Source: Chromera velia
Lineage: Eukaryota; Sar; Chromeraceae
DNA: 19,430 nucleotides
Assembly: GCA_018398765.1 (NCBI GenBank)
Contig: JAHBMJ010002392.1
Location: 1-19,430 of the forward strand
Direction of reading: 5' to 3'
Position 1 is the first letter of the stretch. Each line of letters opens with the position of its first letter. The notes below the pieces were generated by a model, which had not been told where the DNA came from, made no database searches, and saw only the letters and a list, made by a program, of their open reading frames with translations. Positions 17,786-19,430 of this stretch are shown here, piece by piece. A program made the position numbers and the translations under genes.

Positions 17786-18661
17786 ACTAAGTCTTGACAT
17801 ACTGTACAAAACGACCCCTGCCGTTTGTGACATACTTGATCATCTCGAGGTCCTTGTTCAGGCAAATGTAAAAGCAGGGGGACATGTGTTTGGCAACGTT
17901 AGCCTCTTTGTACTTGCAGGTCTTTCGGATATGCAAGACGAGGAGGACAGTGGCAAGAGAAGAAAGGAGGCAGAGAAAGGGGTATTCATAGCAGGTGGTA
18001 ACAAAGAGAGAAAGAAAAACTTTTCGTATTCATGTGCTACTCCGTTGGAAAGGATAGAGAAAGGCAGGTTAGAGAGATGCTGCCATTGCAAAAGGCATGG
18101 GAGAGAAAGAGACCATGTCAGATACTTGAAGGAAGGGAGCAAGAAAAGTGTCGGTAAAAAAAGAAGATTGACTGACATTGCTGCAGAGACACGTACATGA
18201 GTACCGTATTCTTTATGTGTAGAGCGATGTAGAGGAGGGTCTTTTCGAGAGCTGTGTCCATTAGCCAGTCAAGAAGACTGGCGGTCAATAGCGGTCAAGT
18301 GTTCCGGTTCATCATGAGCCCCCGGGTAGATCACAAGATGCCCTTCTTGTCGGTGTAGAGCGGCGTGTTGTAGACTTCAAACTCTGCTTTGCAGGTCTTA
18401 TCTTTTTTACAGATTTTTTTTTTCACTTTTCAAAAGAAATTGTTTTATCGCTTTGGCACAATGCTGATCGCAGCAGTGACAGGTTCGCACAAATGATACT
18501 GAAGACAATACTTCTTTGACTATCGAAATATCATACTCACCCCGAGTGCAGTGTTCATCGAGATGCATCTAGTCACTGGTTGCACCGTTGAAAACGACAA
18601 AGATGTAGAGGCTTTCACAACATATCCACCATGCGGTTCAATTTTCCTTACCTGATGAGGC
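17786..18661 (-). pseudogene. Degenerate exon series, first exon resembling a class III nucleotidyl cyclase
   Basis: Exon-like pieces follow each other on the minus strand. 18661-18541 has a TTTGCAG acceptor and a GTGAGT donor and encodes PHQVRKIEPHGGYVVKAS then SLSFSTVQPVTRCISMNTAL. This resembles the H..L.R....HGGYEVKTEGDAF.V.F segment of class III adenylyl/guanylyl cyclases (family knowledge). The metal-binding TEGD part is replaced by a short unrelated stretch. Next, about 18398-18331 encodes AEFEVYNTPLYTDKKGIL and then hits TGA, where cyclases continue toward the G.R.R.GIH motif. About 18280-18197 gives ALEKTLLYIALHIKNTVLMY, and about 17918-17786 gives NVAKHMSPCFYICLNKDLEM and further residues before a stop; I do not recognise these two. 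Stops and the missing catalytic residues suggest a decayed gene or a fragment of a retroposed or duplicated locus. A live gene with unusual splicing is the alternative. Confidence 0.35.
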
Positions 18662-18769
18662 CTGCAAAGTAGGTAACTTACAAAAGCGTCAGTAGATACC
18701 ACAAAAATAAAAAGAGCCAAACTCTGTCTATCTATACCTGTGTGGTGTCTGTTAGTTCATCAGACTGAG

Positions 18770-19290
18770 TTAGTCAGTCAGTCAGTTAGTCAGTCAGTCA
18801 GTCTGCCTACCTGTCTGTCTGCTAGGTCTGTCTGTCTGTCTGTCTGGCTATCTGTCTGCTTCTCTGTCTGTGTGTCCATCCGTCTGTCTATCCGTACGTC
18901 TATCTACGTCTGTCCGTCCGTCTGTCCATCCGGCGTCTGTCCGTCTGTCTGTCCGTCTGTCTGTCCGTCTGTCCGTTCGTCTGTCTCTCTATCTGTCTGT
19001 CTATCTATCTATCTGTCTGTTCATGAAGAAAAGGAGGGACAAGAAGAAGAAACATATAGTCTGTCTATCTGTCTGCATATTTGTCTGTCTGTCTATTACT
19101 GTCTGTTGCTATCTGTTGGTCTGTCTGTGTGTGTGTGTGTGTCTGTCTGTCTATCTGTCTGTCTGTCTGCCTGTTAGTCTCAGACTGCCTGTTGGTCTGT
19201 CTGTTTGTCTGTTCATGCCTGCCTGCCTTGGTTATTAGTCTGTCTATTAGTCAGTCAGTCAGTCTATCTGTCTGTCTGCCTGTCTGTCTA
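18770..19290. repeat. TCTG/TCAG tetranucleotide repeat field
   Basis: About 520 bases dominated by GTCT/TCTG units with TCCG, TCTA and TCAG variants, interrupted by a non-repetitive purine-rich stretch at about 19022-19060. Cys/Leu/Ser/Val-rich open frames arise only because the repeat lacks stop codons; they are not genes. Confidence 0.92.
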
Positions 19291-19430
19291 TGTTCCGGTG
19301 TTTGAAGCACCGACAGTACCAAAACAGAAGAACCTTCTTGTTCTTTGTCAAAGCATGGGGTGTGTCCACCTATCATTCCACACACATACCTCCACACCAC
19401 CCCACCACACTCCACTCTCCCACCCCCCCC
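19291..19430. other. No gene seen; C-rich right end
   Basis: A short unique stretch followed by a CA/C-rich tail ending in a run of C. It mirrors the G-rich left end and suggests the sequence stops where assembly failed rather than at a biological boundary. Confidence 0.5.

Noticed and set aside
18740-19305. Cys/Leu/Ser/Val-rich plus-strand frames
   Set aside because: They are translations of the TCTG tetranucleotide repeat and exist in more than one frame.
19350-19430. Telomere-like C-rich terminus
   Set aside because: There is no regular repeat of a known telomeric unit; it is irregular CCA/C-run sequence, more consistent with an assembly edge.

Overview
This is nuclear DNA from a single-celled eukaryote, most likely an alveolate and probably a chromerid such as Chromera velia (inference; no search was possible). 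The anchor is a complete conventional actin gene of 376 residues on the minus strand, split by seven introns. Its closest remembered resemblance is to apicomplexan, dinoflagellate and chromerid actins. Large introns, nearly invariant TGCAG acceptors, many simple repeats and TGCATGC palindromes fit that placement.

Layout. 1-1671: no gene seen; from about 700 it is an AT-rich, CTAG-rich island. 1672-4517 (minus): a spliced gene of unknown function whose first intron holds an 11.5-copy, 73-bp tandem array. 4518-4990: shared divergent promoter region. 4991-6097 (plus): an intronless, membrane-anchored protein with two SET-like domains. 6098-7190: second AT/CTAG-rich island. 7191-8704: no convincing gene; probably includes the actin 3' UTR. 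8705-12996 (minus): actin. 12997-13608: divergent promoter region with a very GC-rich block. 13609-16551 (plus): a spliced unknown gene with a GT/GA repeat in its largest intron. 16552-17560: third AT/CTAG-rich island, including phased A-tracts. 17786-18661 (minus): exon-like fragments, the first resembling a class III nucleotidyl cyclase. From 18770: a TCTG repeat field and a C-rich end.

The genes form two divergent pairs around compact promoters. The three AT-rich islands lie beside gene 3' ends.

The most unusual signal is inside actin. Four exon-intron junctions (introns 2, 3, 4 and 5) each carry a short AT-rich element related to TTTAYTTTCATACAGAA...TTCTGTATGAAARTAAA, flanked by a 30-47-nt direct duplication that spans the splice site itself. 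The functional splice site is always the copy joined to the exon body, and a decoy copy lies inside the intron. This looks like a family of miniature elements that insert at, or arise from, splice junctions with very long target duplications. I know of no described family with this arrangement.
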